Of a DNA stretch of 64,000 nt, positions 60,723 through 64,000 are shown one piece after another. Location: assembly GCA_016200005.1 (NCBI GenBank), contig JACQFP010000026.1:124001-188000 (forward strand). Reading direction: 5' to 3'. The stretch is from Verrucomicrobiota bacterium (GTDB taxonomy: Bacteria; Verrucomicrobiota; Verrucomicrobiia; Limisphaerales; PALSA-1396). Position 1 is the stretch's first letter. Each line of letters begins with the position of its first letter. Under the pieces are notes generated by a model. The model did no database searches, was not told the DNA's origin, and was given only the letters and a program-made list of their open reading frames with translations. Both the position numbers and the translations under genes were made by a program.

Positions 60723-62213
60723 ATGAACCCAATCGAAGCTGGCCTCACGGAAAGCCAGTTGGACGAACTCAAGCAAAGCACGCTCTTCAATGCCGACCTC
60801 GCGCCCGTGCCGCAATCGCGGCGAAAGTGGGGCATGTTAAGCTTCGCCGCGCTGTGGATTTCCATGTCGGCGTGCATCCCCACTTACATGCTCGCGTCGG
60901 GACTTATCAGTGGCGGAATGAACTGGTCACAAGCCATCCTCACGATATTTCTTGGCAATGTCATCGTGCTCATCCCGATGGTGCTCAATGCGCACGCGGG
61001 AACGCTTTACGGAATTCCGTTTCCGGTTTATTGCCGCGCGTCGTTCGGAACGCTGGGCGCGAACATCCCGGCGCTGTTGCGGGCGCTCGTGGCGTGCGGC
61101 TGGTTCGGCATTCAAACCTGGATTGGCGGCGAAGCGATTTACAAAATCTGCGTCACGATTTTCAAGCTGCATCCCGAACCGGCGTCGAACTGGCTTGGCA
61201 TCACCGGAGGACAATTCTTTTGCTTCCTGTTCTTTTGGGGCGTCAACATGTGGGTCATCTACCGCGGCATCGACACCATCCGCTGGTTGCTGAACATCAA
61301 GGCGCCGTTGCTCATCGCGCTCGGACTGCTGTTCCTGTTTTGGGCGTATCGCAAAGCCGGCGGATTCGGGCCGATTCTGTCGCAACCGTCGCAATTCGAT
61401 CCCGGCCAGCCGAAGGCCGGGGAATTCTGGAAATATTTTTTCCCGGCGCTGACTGGCATGGTTGGGTTTTGGGCGACACTCTCGCTGAACATCCCCGATT
61501 TCTCGCGCTACGCGAAGACGCAGCGCGACCAGGTCATCGGCCAAGCGCTCGGTTTGCCGCTGACAATGGCATTGTATTCGTTCATCGGCGTCGCGGTTAC
61601 ATCGGCGACCACGATCATCTTCGGCAAGACAATTTGGGATCCAGTGGACGTGCTGACGCATTTCGAGAACCGCACGTTGCTGGTGTTTGCGATGTTCGCG
61701 TTATGCCTCGCCACGCTGGCGACGAACATCGCCGCCAATGTCGTCAGCCCGGCGAATGATTTCTCTCATCTCGCGCCGAGGAAAATCTCCTTCCGGACCG
61801 GCGGTTTCATCACCGGCGTGCTTGGCATCTTGATGATGCCTTGGAAACTGCTCGCGAACCCGGACAGCTACATCTTTCAATGGCTGGGTGGGTATGGCGC
61901 GCTGCTCGGCCCGGTCGGAGGAATTCTCATCGCCGACTATTTCGTTTACCGCCGCCGGAAACTGAATCTCGCCGCGCTTTACAAGTCTGATGGCGAGTAC
62001 CGTTTCACGAATGGATTTAGCTACGTGGCGATTATCGCGTTTGTCGTCGCGGTGTTGCCCAGTCTGCCAGGTTTTCTGGTGAAAGTGCATCGGCTCGACC
62101 CGGCGCGCCTCTCCCCATTTCTCGTGAGCTTGTTCGACTACGCATGGTTCATCGGGTTCACGTTGGCATTTACACTTTACCTCGCGTTGCGCAAACTGGC
62201 GCCGAGAGCTTGA
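60723..62213 (+). CDS. NCS1-family nucleobase transporter
   Basis: 496 residues with about 12 transmembrane helices. NCS1 features: LTESQLDELKQSTLFNADLAPVP, FAALWISMSACIPTYMLASG, YGIPFPVYCRASFGTLGANIPAL, WFGIQTWIGGEAIY, LSLNIPDFSRYAKTQRDQVIGQ, VVSPANDFSHLAPRKISFRTGG. Likely imports uracil, thymine, cytosine or hydantoins. Placed between hydA and the aminotransferase, it supplies substrate for the pathway. Start at ATG 60723 is preferred over the open frame from 60684. Confidence 0.92.
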   Translation: MNPIEAGLTESQLDELKQSTLFNADLAPVPQSRRKWGMLSFAALWISMSACIPTYMLASGLISGGMNWSQAILTIFLGNVIVLIPMVLNAHAGTLYGIPFPVYCRASFGTLGANIPALLRALVACGWFGIQTWIGGEAIYKICVTIFKLHPEPASNWLGITGGQFFCFLFFWGVNMWVIYRGIDTIRWLLNIKAPLLIALGLLFLFWAYRKAGGFGPILSQPSQFDPGQPKAGEFWKYFFPALTGMVGFWATLSLNIPDFSRYAKTQRDQVIGQALGLPLTMALYSFIGVAVTSATTIIFGKTIWDPVDVLTHFENRTLLVFAMFALCLATLATNIAANVVSPANDFSHLAPRKISFRTGGFITGVLGILMMPWKLLANPDSYIFQWLGGYGALLGPVGGILIADYFVYRRRKLNLAALYKSDGEYRFTNGFSYVAIIAFVVAVLPSLPGFLVKVHRLDPARLSPFLVSLFDYAWFIGFTLAFTLYLALRKLAPRA

Positions 62214-62227
62214 CCTGATTACACCAA

Positions 62228-63568
62228 ATGAAAACGCCAACCCTGCCTCCTACGAATCACAAGCCACAAAAATACACCGGCCCGTCCGCTGCCGAAGTTC
62301 TGGCACAACGGAAACAATTTCTGAACCCGGGCATCTTCCTCTACTACAAACAGCCGCTCATGCTCGTCGAGGGCAAGATGCAATACATCTGGGACGACCA
62401 GGGCAAGCGTTATCTCGACGGCCTCGGCGGCATCGTCACCATCAGTGTCGGGCATTGCCATCCGCACGTGGTGGCGGCGGCGACGAAGCAGAACGAAACG
62501 CTGCAACACTCAACGACAATTTATCTGCATCCAAACGTCGGCGCGTTTGCGGAAAAGCTCGCGTCAAAACTGCCCAGCGATCTCAAGCTGTGTTACTTCG
62601 TGAATTCCGGTTCAGAGGCGAACGATCTGGCGCTGCTCATGGCGCGCGCTTACACAGGCAACTACGACGTCATTGCGTTGCGCAATGCGTATCACGGCGG
62701 CAATGCGTCGGGCATGGCCGTCACGGCACACAGCACGTGGAAATACAACGTGCCGCACAGCTTCGGCGTGCATCACGCCATCGCGCCGTATCCCTATCGC
62801 GGGCCGTACGGCTATGATGATGCGGACGCGGGCAGGAAATATGCGGACGACGTGAAGTCGTTGATTGATTACGCCACGCCGGGTAAGGTGGCGGCGTTCA
62901 TCGCGGAATCCATCCAGGGCGTCGGTGGATTCGTCGAGTTTCCGCAAGGTTATCTCAAGCGCACGTATGAACACATCCGCGCGGCGGGCGGCGTTTGCAT
63001 TGCAGACGAAGTGCAAACGGGCTTTGGCCGCACGGGCACGCATTTCTGGGGCTTCGAAACGCAGGGCGTGATACCCGACATCGTCACGATGGCGAAGGGC
63101 ATCGGCAATGGCTGTCCGCTCGCGGCCGTCGTCACCACGGCGAAGATTGCGCAGTCGCTCACGGGCAAAGTTCACTTCAACACGTTCGGAGGAAATCCGG
63201 TCGTCACCGCGATCGGCAAAGCCGTGCTCGAAGTTATCGAGAAGGAAAAGTTGCAGGAGAACTCCCTCAAGCAAGGCACGCGCATCAAGGATGGTTTGGA
63301 GAAATTGAAGGCGAAATATCAAATCATCGGCGACGTGCGTGGCAAGGGCTTGATGCTGGGCGTGGAGATGGTGAAAGACCGCACGACCAAAGAGCCGGCG
63401 AAGGCCGAGTGCTCCGCCGTGCTTGAACATGCGCGCGAAATGGGCTTCTTGCTCGGCAAAGGCGGTTTGTGGGGACAGACGATTCGCTTTGCGCCGCCGA
63501 TGTGCATCACGCCGGCCGACGCGGATTTCATCGTCGAGGTATTCGACGCGGCGTTTGCAAAGCTCTGA
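62228..63568 (+). CDS. Class III PLP aminotransferase (beta-alanine/AGXT2-like)
   Basis: 446 residues. Fold type I signature: [57 protein letters not shown] (PLP-Lys in AKG), [21 protein letters not shown]. Similar to AGXT2 and beta-alanine:pyruvate transaminases. In this locus it should convert beta-alanine or beta-aminoisobutyrate to (methyl)malonate semialdehyde, which mmsA consumes. The permease stops 14 nt upstream. Confidence 0.9.
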   Translation: MKTPTLPPTNHKPQKYTGPSAAEVLAQRKQFLNPGIFLYYKQPLMLVEGKMQYIWDDQGKRYLDGLGGIVTISVGHCHPHVVAAATKQNETLQHSTTIYLHPNVGAFAEKLASKLPSDLKLCYFVNSGSEANDLALLMARAYTGNYDVIALRNAYHGGNASGMAVTAHSTWKYNVPHSFGVHHAIAPYPYRGPYGYDDADAGRKYADDVKSLIDYATPGKVAAFIAESIQGVGGFVEFPQGYLKRTYEHIRAAGGVCIADEVQTGFGRTGTHFWGFETQGVIPDIVTMAKGIGNGCPLAAVVTTAKIAQSLTGKVHFNTFGGNPVVTAIGKAVLEVIEKEKLQENSLKQGTRIKDGLEKLKAKYQIIGDVRGKGLMLGVEMVKDRTTKEPAKAECSAVLEHAREMGFLLGKGGLWGQTIRFAPPMCITPADADFIVEVFDAAFAKL

Positions 63569-63573
63569 ATTGA

Positions 63574-63712
63574 AGCTCCAAATTCCAAGCTCCAACAACC
63601 AGAGAAGCCCCAAGCCTCAGGCTCCAACTCAAGATGTCCGTTCGACGCCGCACTTTGTGGTGATTCGAATTTAAAGCTTCTTTGGAGCTTGGAGATTGGT
63701 GTTTGGAGCTTT
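63574..63712. repeat. GAAGCTCCAA-type palindrome between convergent genes
   Basis: Repeated AGCTCCAA/TTCCAAGC units on one side and GCTTGGAG/TTTGGAGC on the other (63574-63608 against 63675-63709) form an imperfect inverted repeat. Lies between the aminotransferase and the MFS gene, both ending here, so it may act as a bidirectional terminator. Confidence 0.65.
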
Positions 63713-64000
63713 ATTCGGACACTTCTTCCACGAGCGCCGCTGCCTGTCTCGCGCCTTTGCCGAACTTGATTTCGGGAATCAACATGGAAGTGCCAGCGAC
63801 AATTAATCCGGCGCTGATCCAACCCAGGACTTGCATCGAAACGCCGGACACCAGTTGAAACGCGACGAGGGGTGCCAGCACACCGCGCACACCGGTGAAG
63901 AACGTATGCACGCTCATGTAATCCGCCACGCGCCTGGGCGGCGCGAATTTGGTGACCCAAAGGCTCCACGCCACGTCGCCGCCCGCGTTGGAAATCCCGT
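63711..64000 (-). CDS. MFS transporter, C-terminal end (5' end outside window)
   Basis: At least 96 residues open to the right edge: GISNAGGDVAWSLWVTKFAP, YMSVHTFFTGVRGVLAPLVAF, VLGWISAGLIVAGTSMLIP, then a charged tail ending at TAA 63711-63713. Two or three transmembrane helices are visible in an arrangement like the last part of MFS permeases. Substrate unknown. Facing the pyrimidine genes, it might be unrelated to them. Confidence 0.7.
   Translation of the reverse strand, partial: GISNAGGDVAWSLWVTKFAPPRRVADYMSVHTFFTGVRGVLAPLVAFQLVSGVSMQVLGWISAGLIVAGTSMLIPEIKFGKGARQAAALVEEVSE

Noticed and set aside
63574-63712. Complete mobile element between the aminotransferase and MFS genes
   Set aside because: Only short repeated units; no transposase or target duplication.

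Overview
The window looks like chromosome from a Verrucomicrobiota bacterium, most likely a Pedosphaera/Limisphaerales-type soil or freshwater lineage. This is inferred from gene style (an H-X9-DG pseudopilin, short uncharacterised secreted families typical of that group, many small palindromic intergenic repeats, moderately high GC). No rRNA or other phylogenetic marker settles it. No tRNA, rRNA, CRISPR array or complete insertion sequence was recognised.

Layout. 1-4.5 kb: a very large Eco57I-class DNA methyltransferase (minus strand, cut by the left edge). 4.9-5.7 kb: a toxin-antitoxin pair. 6-17.3 kb: mixed housekeeping and cell-envelope genes: a large secreted TIM-barrel-like protein, a GT9 glycosyltransferase, frr, a DivIC/FtsB-like protein, a Yip1-like membrane protein, an unusual amino-sugar kinase-MurQ fusion, and mnmE. 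17.7-24.8 kb: a signalling block with a MASE1 hybrid histidine kinase, a CheY-like receiver, a receiver-adenylate cyclase, a NarX-like kinase and a NarL-like regulator. 25-32.4 kb: PBP4-type carboxypeptidase, a hydrolase, a lactonase-like propeller, an RCC1-repeat protein, ferredoxin and pyruvate kinase. 32.4-38.6 kb: an accessory island with a 21-bp minisatellite, a tandem duplication of a DUF3892 gene plus the promoter and 5' end of a methylase, a truncated methylase remnant, a complete BglII/BstYI-like restriction-modification pair and a deoxyribosyltransferase-like putative defence protein. 38.6-52.9 kb: HupE-like transporter, AddA-like helicase-nuclease, a membrane-anchored GrpE-like protein, a prepilin cluster ending in a broken gene, a lipid kinase, a gamma carbonic anhydrase-like protein and an MBL-fold hydrolase. 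53-63.6 kb: a reductive pyrimidine catabolism locus, interrupted by a second VapC-type toxin-antitoxin pair and two unrelated genes. The window ends inside an MFS transporter.

How genes work together. PreA-like dihydropyrimidine dehydrogenase, dihydropyrimidinase, an M20 ureidopropionase-type amidase, a class III aminotransferase and CoA-acylating semialdehyde dehydrogenase would carry uracil or thymine through beta-alanine to acetyl-CoA or propionyl-CoA, fed by an NCS1 permease. The signalling genes could form branched phosphorelays that include a cAMP output. The BglII-like pair seems to have landed in, and truncated, an older methylase gene.

The most unusual signal is a set of short palindromic or simple repeats that recur between genes and also sit IN FRAME inside conserved proteins: MnmE, three times in the kinase-MurQ fusion, a heptosyltransferase-like protein, a methylase remnant and the N-terminus of a secreted protein. 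They behave like Rickettsia palindromic elements, in an apparently unrelated lineage.
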